Of a stretch of 64,000 nucleotides of DNA, positions 41,953-50,063 are shown piece by piece (within the stretch, counting starts at the first letter, position 1; each line of letters starts with the position of its first letter). A model generated the notes under the pieces. It did not search any database, was not told the origin of the DNA, and saw only the letters and a list, made by a program, of their open reading frames with translations. Origin of the DNA: Wenjunlia tyrosinilytica (GTDB lineage Bacteria > Actinomycetota > Actinomycetes > Streptomycetales > Streptomycetaceae). The stretch spans positions 457,892 through 521,891 of the forward strand of contig NZ_BMMS01000001.1 of NCBI RefSeq assembly GCF_014646055.1, read 5' to 3'. A program made the translations under genes and the position numbers.

Positions 41953-43257
41953 ATGGCGATGAGCCGGGAGGAGGTGGACCGTGCGCTGGCACGGCTCGGC
42001 TCCGAGCACGAGGCGATCGAGAGCTCGCTGCTCACGCTGCAGGACCACGCGGGCCGCAGGCTGCTCGAAGGCGCCCAGCTGACCGGCCTCACCAAGGAAC
42101 GCTGGACCGCCGCGGAGCAGGCGGTCTCCCTGCTGTGGGCGCACTTCGAGGCGTACACGGTGGCGTTGGACACCGCGAGGGAGCTGCGCGGCCGACGCAA
42201 CCGCTCCTCGGCGGGAGAGCTCGCCGAGCTGACCGAACTCCTGCGCGGGAGCGGTGTCACCGTTGCGGGTGGCCGTGTGCCGGATGCCGCCCGTTCGCTC
42301 ACCGGACCTGCCAGGCTCACGGAGCAGTTGAGCCTCGAGGAACTGGTTGACCGGATGAACGGCTGGTACGCCCAGGTGATCGAGGTGGTGACCGCGGCCG
42401 ACTCGGTGTGGACCGCGCTCCCCGCCAGGATCGACCTGCTCTCGGCGGAGGTGGGACGGGTCCGCTCGCTCGCCCTCTCGGTGGGCGTGCGCCCCGGTGA
42501 GCATCCGGCGGGTGACGAACTGGAGCGGATCACCGACGACCTCGGGACGCTGCGTGCCCAGGTCATCGCCGATCCGCTGGAGTTCTGGACCCCGGCCACC
42601 GGCAGTGGCCCCGCGGCGCGCGGCGGCCTGGCGGACACCTCGCGCTACGATCGCGCCGCCCGCGCCCTGGAGGAGACCCGTCGCGAGGTGGAGGCGGTGA
42701 TGCGCGTCCGCGACGAGGCCGACGAGCGTCTCTACCGGCTCCGCGATGTGCTCTCGCGGGCCGACGCCACACTCTCCGAGGCGCGCAACGCGCGTGGAGA
42801 GGTCCTGGCGAAGATCGCCGCCTCCGAGGTGCCCGCGGTCAGCGGCCCCGCGAGCCGGTTGCGCGAGCAGATCAGCGCCGCCGTGGACTACCGCAGGACC
42901 GGCCAGTGGCACCGCCTGTCACCACTGCTGGATGTGCTGGAGCAGGGCGCGGACGAGGAGTTGGTCAGGGCCCGCGAGTCGCTGACCGCCGTGACCGAGC
43001 CACTGGCGGTGCGCGCGGAGCTGCGCGGGCGGCTGGACGGATACAAGGCCAAGGCGGCACGCCTGGGCTACGCCGAGGATCCGGAGATCCTCGAACGGTA
43101 CGACCACGCCCGCCGGTTGCTGTGGAGTGCGCCCTGTGATCTGCGGGCGGCCGAGCAGGCGGTGCGGCGCTACCAGCACGCCGTCACCGACGCGCTGGCA
43201 CAGCCGCAGGAGCAGGGCGCGGCGCAGCGGGACACGAACCAGTGGGGGAGAACATGA
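41953..43257 (+). CDS. Helical, coiled-coil-rich protein of the PknG locus, function unknown
   Basis: A 434-residue protein without signal peptide or membrane helix. It is predicted almost fully helical, with charged heptad-like stretches (VDRALARLGSEHEAIESSLLTLQDH; ARALEETRREVEAVMRVRDEADERLYRLRDVL). No cysteine motifs or enzyme signatures were recognised. The stop codon overlaps the kinase start (ATGA at 43254-43257), so the two are translationally coupled and probably made in fixed ratio. A role as scaffold or adaptor for the kinase is inferred from position alone. The start ATG follows GAAAGGGG. Confidence 0.8.
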   Translation: MAMSREEVDRALARLGSEHEAIESSLLTLQDHAGRRLLEGAQLTGLTKERWTAAEQAVSLLWAHFEAYTVALDTARELRGRRNRSSAGELAELTELLRGSGVTVAGGRVPDAARSLTGPARLTEQLSLEELVDRMNGWYAQVIEVVTAADSVWTALPARIDLLSAEVGRVRSLALSVGVRPGEHPAGDELERITDDLGTLRAQVIADPLEFWTPATGSGPAARGGLADTSRYDRAARALEETRREVEAVMRVRDEADERLYRLRDVLSRADATLSEARNARGEVLAKIAASEVPAVSGPASRLREQISAAVDYRRTGQWHRLSPLLDVLEQGADEELVRARESLTAVTEPLAVRAELRGRLDGYKAKAARLGYAEDPEILERYDHARRLLWSAPCDLRAAEQAVRRYQHAVTDALAQPQEQGAAQRDTNQWGRT

Positions 43258-45974
43258 GCCAGTGCGGGCGTCCGGGCTGCGCCGGGACCGTCGAGGACGA
43301 CGGGCTGGGCAATCTGTACTGCGACACATGCGGCCTGGCGCCGGTCGGCGGGGGCGCGGCGGGCAGGGGCGCGGCGGGCAGGGGTGCGGGCGGCGGTGGT
43401 GCGGGCGGCGGTGGTGCGGGGGGCGGTGGTGCGGGCGGCAGCCGTTCGGGCGCCGGGTCGGGCAGCGGTGGTGCGGGGGGCAGCGGTGCGGGGGGCAGCG
43501 GTGCGGCGGCGGGCGGAGCCTGCGGCTCCTCCGGCTCGCGATTGCCCGGTCCGGCTTCCCCGGGGTCGTCGCGGTCGTCGTCCTCCTCCGTCCGTTCCTC
43601 GCGGTCGTCCACCCGCTCGTCCCGGTCCACCAACTCGTCCCGCTCGGTGTCGGGCAGGCTGTCGCGCTCGTTGTCCGGCCGGTCCTCCACCTCGGTCTCG
43701 GTGCGCAGTTCCCGGTCCGGCGGCAGCGGGGCGACCCGCGGGCGGCTGGGTGTCGGCCTGGTGTCCGTTCCGGCCGTGCCGAGCGCGGATCCCCGTGCCG
43801 CGGTGCTGGCCGATCCGCAGGTGCCCGAGCGCAAGCGGTTCTGCAGCAGATGCGACGCCCCGGTGGGACGCGGCCGGAGCGATCGTCCGGGCCGCACCGA
43901 GGGTTTCTGCACGAAGTGCGGCAACGCCTACTCGTTCAGCCCGAAGCTGCGCCCCGGTGACGTGGTGCACGGGCAGTACGAGGTCGCGGGCTGCATCGCC
44001 CACGGCGGCCTCGGCTGGATCTATCTCGCCGTCGACCACGCCGTGGACGACAAATGGGTCGTGCTCAAGGGCCTGCTGGACACCGGTGACCAGGACGCGC
44101 TCGCCGCCGCCGTGGCCGAGCGCCGCTTCCTCGCCCAGATCGACCACCCCAACATCGTCGGCATCATCAACTTCGTCGAGCACCTCGATCAGAGCACCGG
44201 CACCATGGACGGCTACATCGTCATGGACTACGTCGGCGGCAAGTCGCTCAAGGACATCGCCAACGAGCGGCGCGGCCCCGACGGCCGCCGCGAGCCGCTC
44301 CCGGTCGAGCAGGCGATCGCCTACGCGCTGGAGTCCCTGGACGCCCTGGGATATCTGCACAGCCGGGGCCTGGTGTACTGCGACTTCAAGGTCGACAACG
44401 CGATCCAGCAGGAGGACCGCCTCAAGATCATCGACCTGGGCGCGGTCCGCCACGTCAACGACGAGGACAGCGCGATCTACGGCACGGTCGGCTACCAGGC
44501 CCCCGAAGTCGCCGAGATCGGCCCGTCCGTGGCCTCGGACCTGTACACGGTGGCGCGCACCCTCGCCGTGCTCACCTTCGACTTCCAGGGGTACACCACC
44601 ACATACGTGGACAGCCTCCCGGACCCCGGGGGGATCGAGGTCTTCTCGCGGTACGAGTCGTTCTACCGGCTGCTCGTGCGTGCCACCGACCCCGATCACG
44701 AGCGGCGCTTCTCCTCGGCCGAGGAGATGTCGGAACAGCTCACCGGCGTGCTGCGGGAGGTCGTGGCGCTCCAGACCGGGCGGCCCCGCCCCGCGCTGTC
44801 CACGCTGTTCGGTCCCGAACTGCGGGTGGTGGACACCGAGCTGATGCCGCCGGACTCCGGGGGCACGCGGGGCGCGCTCGGGGCGCTCCCGAACTCGAAC
44901 GGCACGTCGGGCACGGGCTCCGGGACCGCGGCCAACGCATCGCTGCCCGCGCAGCGGACGGGCGCCGGGCCGGCCGGCCGGCCGGCGGGGGCTCCCACTG
45001 TCGTCGAGCTCGACACCGCGGCCGCCGCGCTCGCGCTGCCGGTCCCCCGTGTCGACCCCGACGATCCCAACGCGGGCTTCCTGGCCGCCCTGATGACCAC
45101 CGCCCCCGCCGAACTGATCACGGCGCTGCGGTCCGCGCCGGCCAACTCCCCCGAGAAACGCCTGCGCGAGCTGCGGGCCAGGATCGAGCTGGGCGACCTG
45201 CCCGCGGCCCACCGCGCCCTGGAGTCCCTGGAGGCCGACCGGGGCGAGGACTGGCGGGTGGTCTGGTACCGGGGTCTGCTGGGCCTGGTCTCCGGCGACA
45301 AGGAGACGGCCGCTCTCGCCTTCGACGCGGTGTACGACGCCTTCCCCGGTGAGCCCGCGCCGAAGCTGGCCCTCGGTGTGTGCGCCGAGCTCCTGGGCCA
45401 GTTGGACAACGCCGCCGAGTACTACCGCCTGGTGTGGACGACCGACCAGTCCTATGTGAGCGCGGCGTTCGGGCTGGCCAGGGTCCGGCTCGCCACCGGC
45501 GACCGCGCGGGCGCGGTGCAGGTGCTGGAGTCGGTCCCCGACTCCTCGATCCACTACACGGCGGCCCGGGTGGCGGCCGTACGGGCCCGGCTGCGTGAGC
45601 GGTCGGCCGAGGAGCGCTTGCTGGACGACCTCCGGGCGGCGGCCGAGCAGACGGAGCGACTGGGCCTGGACCAGCAGCGGCGTGAACTGCTCGCGGTGGA
45701 GGTGCTCGGCAGCGCGTTGCGGTGGGTGCTGGCCGGGCGCAATGGGGCGGCTTGGTCCTCCGGGGTTTCGGGGCCGCCCGGCTCCTCGGCGTCGTCGGGC
45801 TCCTCGGGCTCCTCGGGCGGGCAGTCGCTGCTGGGCAGCGAGCTGTCCGAGCGGGGGCTGAGATTCGGGTTGGAGCGCTCGTACCGCGTGCTGGCTCGCC
45901 TGGCGCAGCAGGGCCGGGAGAGAATCGAACTGGTGGAGAGGGCGAACCTGCTGCGTCCCAGGACGTGGGTGTAA
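43254..45974 (+). CDS. pknG: PknG-type serine/threonine kinase with zinc ribbons and TPR domain
   Basis: A 906-residue soluble kinase. Residues 4-26 form a zinc ribbon (Cys4, 9, 23, 26). A Gly/Ala and Ser/Arg-rich linker leads to a rubredoxin-like ribbon (Cys197/200 and Cys219/222) as in mycobacterial PknG. The kinase domain has a Gly-loop HGGLG (250-254), Lys272, a non-RD catalytic loop YCDFKVDN (Asp377, Lys379, Asn382) and DLG (Asp394). The C-terminal half is a TPR-like helical region (about 600-906). PknG regulates glutamate and central metabolism by phosphorylating an FHA protein (GarA) in mycobacteria. Mycobacterial PknG has about 750 residues; the excess is linker. The start overlaps the upstream stop. 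Confidence 0.92.
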   Translation: MSQCGRPGCAGTVEDDGLGNLYCDTCGLAPVGGGAAGRGAAGRGAGGGGAGGGGAGGGGAGGSRSGAGSGSGGAGGSGAGGSGAAAGGACGSSGSRLPGPASPGSSRSSSSSVRSSRSSTRSSRSTNSSRSVSGRLSRSLSGRSSTSVSVRSSRSGGSGATRGRLGVGLVSVPAVPSADPRAAVLADPQVPERKRFCSRCDAPVGRGRSDRPGRTEGFCTKCGNAYSFSPKLRPGDVVHGQYEVAGCIAHGGLGWIYLAVDHAVDDKWVVLKGLLDTGDQDALAAAVAERRFLAQIDHPNIVGIINFVEHLDQSTGTMDGYIVMDYVGGKSLKDIANERRGPDGRREPLPVEQAIAYALESLDALGYLHSRGLVYCDFKVDNAIQQEDRLKIIDLGAVRHVNDEDSAIYGTVGYQAPEVAEIGPSVASDLYTVARTLAVLTFDFQGYTTTYVDSLPDPGGIEVFSRYESFYRLLVRATDPDHERRFSSAEEMSEQLTGVLREVVALQTGRPRPALSTLFGPELRVVDTELMPPDSGGTRGALGALPNSNGTSGTGSGTAANASLPAQRTGAGPAGRPAGAPTVVELDTAAAALALPVPRVDPDDPNAGFLAALMTTAPAELITALRSAPANSPEKRLRELRARIELGDLPAAHRALESLEADRGEDWRVVWYRGLLGLVSGDKETAALAFDAVYDAFPGEPAPKLALGVCAELLGQLDNAAEYYRLVWTTDQSYVSAAFGLARVRLATGDRAGAVQVLESVPDSSIHYTAARVAAVRARLRERSAEERLLDDLRAAAEQTERLGLDQQRRELLAVEVLGSALRWVLAGRNGAAWSSGVSGPPGSSASSGSSGSSGGQSLLGSELSERGLRFGLERSYRVLARLAQQGRERIELVERANLLRPRTWV
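43380..43515 (+). repeat. Gly/Ala-coding GGTGCGGGC-type repeats within pknG
   Basis: Near-identical 15-bp blocks of GGCGGTGGTGCGGGC followed by GGCAGCGGTGCGGGG variants encode the Gly-rich linker after the first zinc ribbon. The length is likely variable between strains by slippage. Confidence 0.7.
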
Positions 45975-45977
45975 GCG

Positions 45978-47279
45978 ATGCGACAACTGACCACCTGCCC
46001 GGCGTGCGCCGAGCCGTGCGAACCGGACGACAAGTTCTGCGGGGCCTGCGGCGGGGATCTGTCCGCGGCGTCCGCCCCCGTGGCTCCTGCCCCTGCCCCT
46101 CCCCATGCCCCTGTCTCCGTCCCTGCCCCTGCCGCTGTCCCTGCCTCGACGCCCGTGCCCCGTCAGGCACCCGCCGAGGGCTCCGGCGGCGCGACACCGC
46201 CGGACTGGACGCTCGCCCCACCGGACTCGTCCGCCCCGCCACCTGCCCCGGCGGCGCCCGCGCAGCCCGTTGCGCCGCCCTCGCCGGCTCCCCCGGTGGC
46301 ACCTCCGGCGAGCGGACCGGCCGCGGCTGCCCAGGCGGATCCCCGTCAGCCCGCCGGGCAGCCGGCCACCGACGGACCCTGGGCGGGCAGGCTGTGCGTC
46401 GCCTGCGGCACCGGCGGCATCGACCGCGACGGGTACTGCGAGAACTGCGGACACGCCCAGCCACGGGAGCGGGACCACATGGAACGCCAGTTGGACGGGG
46501 TCGCCGCCGTCAGTGACCGGGGTCTGCGGCACCACAGGAACGAGGACGCGTTCAAGGTGTCCGCGACCACCCTGCCCGACGGCGGTCCCGCGATCGTGGC
46601 CGTCGTGTGCGACGGCGTCTCCTCGGCCACCCGGCCCGACGAGGCGTCCGCGGCCGCCTCCGAGGCCGCCACGGACGCGCTGTTGGAGGCACTTGAGGCG
46701 GGCACCAGTCCCAAGGCGGCCATGCACGACGCCCTGCTGTCGGCGGCCGACGCGGTGGACGCGCTCTCCGACGGCCCGAGCCGGGATCACAACGCCCCCG
46801 CCTGCACCTGCGTCAGCGCCATCGCCGCGGGCGACGCGGTCACGGTCGGCTGGATCGGGGACAGCCGCGCCTACTGGATACCGGACGACCGCCGCGAGCC
46901 GCAGCGCCTGACCGAGGACGACTCCTGGGCGGCCCGGATGGTGGCCGCGGGCCTGATGTCCGAGCAGGACGCCTACGCGGACGAGCGAGCCCACGCCATC
47001 ACCGGCTGGCTGGGCGCCGACGCCGTCGAGATCGACCCGCACACCTCCTCGTTCCGTCCGGACCGCCCCGGCGTGGTGGTGGTGTGCACGGACGGGCTGT
47101 GGAACTACGCCGAGTCCGCGCGGGAGATGGCCTCGATCGTCCCCAAGGACGCCCGCGCCAAGCCGCTGCGCTCGGCCCAGCACCTGGTGGGCTTCGCCCT
47201 GGACGGCGGCGGGCACGACAACATCACCGTCGCCGTGCTCCCGTTCCCGCCCGCCACGGGACGGCCGCCGGAGAGCTGA
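45978..47279 (+). CDS. PP2C-family serine/threonine phosphatase with two N-terminal zinc ribbons
   Basis: A 433-residue phosphatase. An N-terminal ribbon (CPACAEP...FCGACGG, residues 7-24) is followed by a roughly 100-residue Pro/Ala linker, a second ribbon (CVACGTGG...YCENCGH, about 140-157) and a complete PP2C domain (about 165-425). Metal-binding motifs are RNEDAF, VCDGVSS, GDSRAYW, VCTDGLWN and GGHDNITVAV. It starts 3 bp after the pknG stop, so it is the probable antagonist of that kinase. Ribbons in both kinase and phosphatase suggest that they dock on a common partner or surface. No membrane segment is present. Confidence 0.93.
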   Translation: MRQLTTCPACAEPCEPDDKFCGACGGDLSAASAPVAPAPAPPHAPVSVPAPAAVPASTPVPRQAPAEGSGGATPPDWTLAPPDSSAPPPAPAAPAQPVAPPSPAPPVAPPASGPAAAAQADPRQPAGQPATDGPWAGRLCVACGTGGIDRDGYCENCGHAQPRERDHMERQLDGVAAVSDRGLRHHRNEDAFKVSATTLPDGGPAIVAVVCDGVSSATRPDEASAAASEAATDALLEALEAGTSPKAAMHDALLSAADAVDALSDGPSRDHNAPACTCVSAIAAGDAVTVGWIGDSRAYWIPDDRREPQRLTEDDSWAARMVAAGLMSEQDAYADERAHAITGWLGADAVEIDPHTSSFRPDRPGVVVVCTDGLWNYAESAREMASIVPKDARAKPLRSAQHLVGFALDGGGHDNITVAVLPFPPATGRPPES

Positions 47280-47282
47280 GCG

Positions 47283-47306
47283 GCGGCCGGCGCCGGGGCC
47301 GGCCGC
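47283..47306 (+). terminator. Possible attenuating hairpin between phosphatase and vWA genes
   Basis: GCGGCCGG (47283-47290) pairs with CCGGCCGC (47299-47306) around an 8-nt loop, 3 nt after the phosphatase stop. It may lower rather than end transcription into the vWA gene, 78 bp further on. Confidence 0.45.
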
Positions 47307-47384
47307 TTCCCGTACGCGTAGCCGTGCAGTTCACAGATCACCGGGGGCCGTCGCGCTTCCCGCCCATGCTAAGGAGCTCCCACG

Positions 47385-48728
47385 ATGGCCAGGCTGGCGA
47401 AGTCGAACCTGCCCACGTTCAGCGTCGACGTCTACCAGAACGAATTCCTGCCCGAGGGTGGCCGCGAGGTCAACGCCATCGTCACCGTCACCTCCACGGG
47501 AGGCGGCACCAGCGGCGGGGCACCGCTGACGGCCGCAGCCCCGCGTGACTCGGGCGTCACCGACGCCGGTGTCGTCATCATGGTCGACTGCTCGGGTTCG
47601 ATGGACTACCCGCCGACCAAGATGCGCGCCGCGCGCGAGGCGACCGCCGCCGCCATCGACACGGTGCGGGACGGTGTGGCGTTCGCGGTGGTGGCGGGCA
47701 CCCACCAGGCACAGGAGATCTACCCCGGCGGTGGGCGGCTCGCCGTCGCCGACGCCACCAGCAGGAGCCAGGCCAAGGAGGCGCTGCGCCGCCTCGGCGC
47801 CAGCGGCGGCACGGCGATCGGCACCTGGCTGACCCTGGCCGACACCCTGCTGCGCTCGCGCGATGTGTCGATCCGCCACGGCATCCTGCTCACCGACGGC
47901 CGCAACGAGCACGAGAGCCCCGCGGACCTGCAGTCCACGCTGAACGCGGTCAGCGGCCGGTTCACCTGCGACTGCCGTGGCGTGGGCACCGACTGGGAGG
48001 TCCAGGAGCTGCGCCGAATATCCTCCGCGCTGCTCGGCTCCGTCGACATCGTGGCCGACCCCTCGGGGCTGGAGGCCGACTTCCGGTCCATGATGGAGAC
48101 GGCGATGGGCAAGGAGGTCGCTGATGTCCAACTGCGTCTGTGGACACCCCAGAACGCCAGGATCAAGTTTGTGAAGCAGGTCGCCCCGACCGTTGAGGAC
48201 ATCACGGCACGACGGACCCAGGCGGCGGCGCAGGCGGGCGACTACCCGACCGGTTCGTGGGGCGACGAGAGCCGCGACTACCACGTGTGCGTCGAGGTCC
48301 CGGCCGCCGACGTGGGCAATGAGATGCTGGCCGCCCGCCTCAGCCTGGTCCTCCCCCAGCCCGACGGGACGGTGCAGGTGCTCGGGCAGGGGCTGGTGCG
48401 GGCGCTGTGGACCGACGACATGGCGATGTCGACGCGGATGAACGCTCAGGTGGCCCACTACACCGGGCAGGCCGAGCTGGCCCAGATGATCCAGCAGGGC
48501 CTCGAGGAGCGGAAGGCGGGGCGGCTCGACTCGGCCACCGCCAAGCTCGGCCGGGCGGTCCAGCTCGCGAACGCCTCCGGCAACGCGGACACCGCGAAAC
48601 TGCTGGCGAAGGTGGTGGACGTCGTCGACGCCGCTGAGGGTACTGTTCGACTCAAGTCCGGCGTGACCGAGGCGGACGAGATGACGCTCGAGACGCGTTC
48701 GACGAAGACAGTTCGGGTCAAGAAGTGA
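47385..48728 (+). CDS. von Willebrand factor A domain protein (TerY/CoxE-like organisation)
   Basis: A 447-residue cytoplasmic protein. An N-terminal beta segment (FSVDVYQNEFLPEGGREVNAIV) precedes a vWA domain (about 62-240) with an intact MIDAS: DCSGS (Asp68, Ser70, Ser72), the Thr of SGGTAIG and Asp of LLTDGRNE. A beta-sandwich-like region and a C-terminal helical region with KLGRAVQLANASGNADTAKLLAKVVD (TPR-like) follow. Metal-dependent vWA proteins act as ligand-binding scaffolds, and vWA-PP2C-kinase triads are described for Ter-linked systems. The start ATG has AAGGAG 8 nt upstream. Placed between phosphatase and FHA genes it probably bridges the phospho-signalling proteins. Confidence 0.9.
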   Translation: MARLAKSNLPTFSVDVYQNEFLPEGGREVNAIVTVTSTGGGTSGGAPLTAAAPRDSGVTDAGVVIMVDCSGSMDYPPTKMRAAREATAAAIDTVRDGVAFAVVAGTHQAQEIYPGGGRLAVADATSRSQAKEALRRLGASGGTAIGTWLTLADTLLRSRDVSIRHGILLTDGRNEHESPADLQSTLNAVSGRFTCDCRGVGTDWEVQELRRISSALLGSVDIVADPSGLEADFRSMMETAMGKEVADVQLRLWTPQNARIKFVKQVAPTVEDITARRTQAAAQAGDYPTGSWGDESRDYHVCVEVPAADVGNEMLAARLSLVLPQPDGTVQVLGQGLVRALWTDDMAMSTRMNAQVAHYTGQAELAQMIQQGLEERKAGRLDSATAKLGRAVQLANASGNADTAKLLAKVVDVVDAAEGTVRLKSGVTEADEMTLETRSTKTVRVKK

Positions 48729-48773
48729 ACCGGTTGAGCAGCGCTGAGCAGCACAAAGGCGGAGGGGGAGCCC

Positions 48774-49961
48774 ATGCCGACCTGTCCCATCGGCCATGAA
48801 TCGGGGACGGACGACTACTGCGAGGTGTGCGGGCGCCTGATGTCGGGCGGACCGCCGTCGACCCCGCGGCCGTTCCCACCGCCGTCGGGGAACCCGTACC
48901 CCTATGCGGCTCCCTACACGGCCCCGGACCAGTCCGAGCCGTCGGGCCCCGAGCTGCTGGGGCCCGACCCGGACGCCACGGCCGCGGTCGAGCTGTGCCC
49001 CCGGTGCAAGACACCGAGGGAGGGCAGCGAGCCGTTCTGCGAGGGGTGCCGCTGGCACTTCGCCTCCGGCTCCGGTGCCGGTGTTGGTGGCGCCGACGGC
49101 GGGCAGGCTCCCGCGCCGGGCCCGCACCAGCAGCACCACCCGCTCGCCCCGCCGTCGTGGACGGCAGCGCCCCAGGGCCCGCTCCAGGCGCCCCCGCCGC
49201 CACCGGCACCGCACATGGCTCCGGCGCCTGCGCCTCCTGTATCCCATACGCCGCACGCGCCCCACGCACCCCATGCACCTGGACCCCACGAGCCCCACGC
49301 ACCCCAGGGGATGCCGCACGGCGGGCCGCAGGCAGGGCCGTACCACCAGGGCCCGGCAACGCCTTCGGCGCCCGTTCACCCGCAGTCGGCCGCTCCGGCG
49401 GCACCGGCCGTCTCCGGTGCTTCCGGTGCTTCGGTGGCTTCGGGGTCTTCGGGGGTCTCGGGTGCGGACTTCCAGCTGGCGCCGCCCGCGCCGCCGCAGC
49501 CGAGCGCGCAGACGCAGCCGCCCGCCGGCTCGCGGAGCGAGCACGGGCGCAGGAACAGCTGGTACATAACGGTCGCCGCCGACCGCGAGTACTTCACGGC
49601 GATGATGGGCCGCAGCGGGCCGGAGGCGCAGAGCCTGTTCTTCCCGCCCTACTGCCCCGAGCGCCGCTTCGAACTGACCGGCAACCAGCTGCGCATAGGA
49701 CGCCTGCGGCACCGTCCGGGCGAGGAGACCCCGGACATCGACCTGTCCAAGCCGCCGGAGGACCCGGGTGTGTCGCACAAGCACGCCGTGCTGGTGCAGC
49801 AGCCGGACGGCACCTGGGCGGTTGTCGACCAGGACTCCATGAACGGCACCACGGTCAACGGAGGAGAGGACCCGATCTCCGCCTTCGTCCCCGTGCCGCT
49901 CAAGGACGGCGACCGCATCCACGTGGGGGCATGGACCACCATCACCGTCCACGAGGCCTGA
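48774..49961 (+). CDS. FHA-domain protein with N-terminal zinc ribbons
   Basis: A 395-residue protein. Ribbon-type cysteines CPIGHE...YCEVCGR (4-20) and CPRCKT...FCEGCR (about 77-97) are followed by a roughly 170-residue Pro/His/Ala-rich linker and a C-terminal FHA domain (about 265-395). The phosphothreonine-binding residues are present: Arg in RIGR, Ser and His in VSHKHA and Asn in MNGTTVNG. FHA domains read pThr, so this is a likely substrate or effector of the PknG-like kinase, in the position that GarA fills in mycobacteria. GarA is short and lacks ribbons and this linker, so the parallel is functional inference. Leader GGAGGGGGAG precedes the ATG. Confidence 0.9.
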   Translation: MPTCPIGHESGTDDYCEVCGRLMSGGPPSTPRPFPPPSGNPYPYAAPYTAPDQSEPSGPELLGPDPDATAAVELCPRCKTPREGSEPFCEGCRWHFASGSGAGVGGADGGQAPAPGPHQQHHPLAPPSWTAAPQGPLQAPPPPPAPHMAPAPAPPVSHTPHAPHAPHAPGPHEPHAPQGMPHGGPQAGPYHQGPATPSAPVHPQSAAPAAPAVSGASGASVASGSSGVSGADFQLAPPAPPQPSAQTQPPAGSRSEHGRRNSWYITVAADREYFTAMMGRSGPEAQSLFFPPYCPERRFELTGNQLRIGRLRHRPGEETPDIDLSKPPEDPGVSHKHAVLVQQPDGTWAVVDQDSMNGTTVNGGEDPISAFVPVPLKDGDRIHVGAWTTITVHEA

Positions 49962-50063
49962 CCTCCGTCCACCGGCCCGGCCCGGGAGAGCGGCCGCCAC
50001 CGCCCCGGGCCCACCGCCGCGTGTCCACCATCCCGGGCCCACGGCCGCGGGTCAGGTGGCGGG

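Noticed and set aside
43380-43515. Gly-coding repeats considered as a CRISPR-like array
   Set aside because: Units are contiguous, in frame and without spacers; they encode the kinase linker.
43170-47216. 1,348-codon open frame antisense to pknG and the PP2C gene
   Set aside because: Same shadow effect; no motif, leader or plausible composition, and it runs across three real genes.
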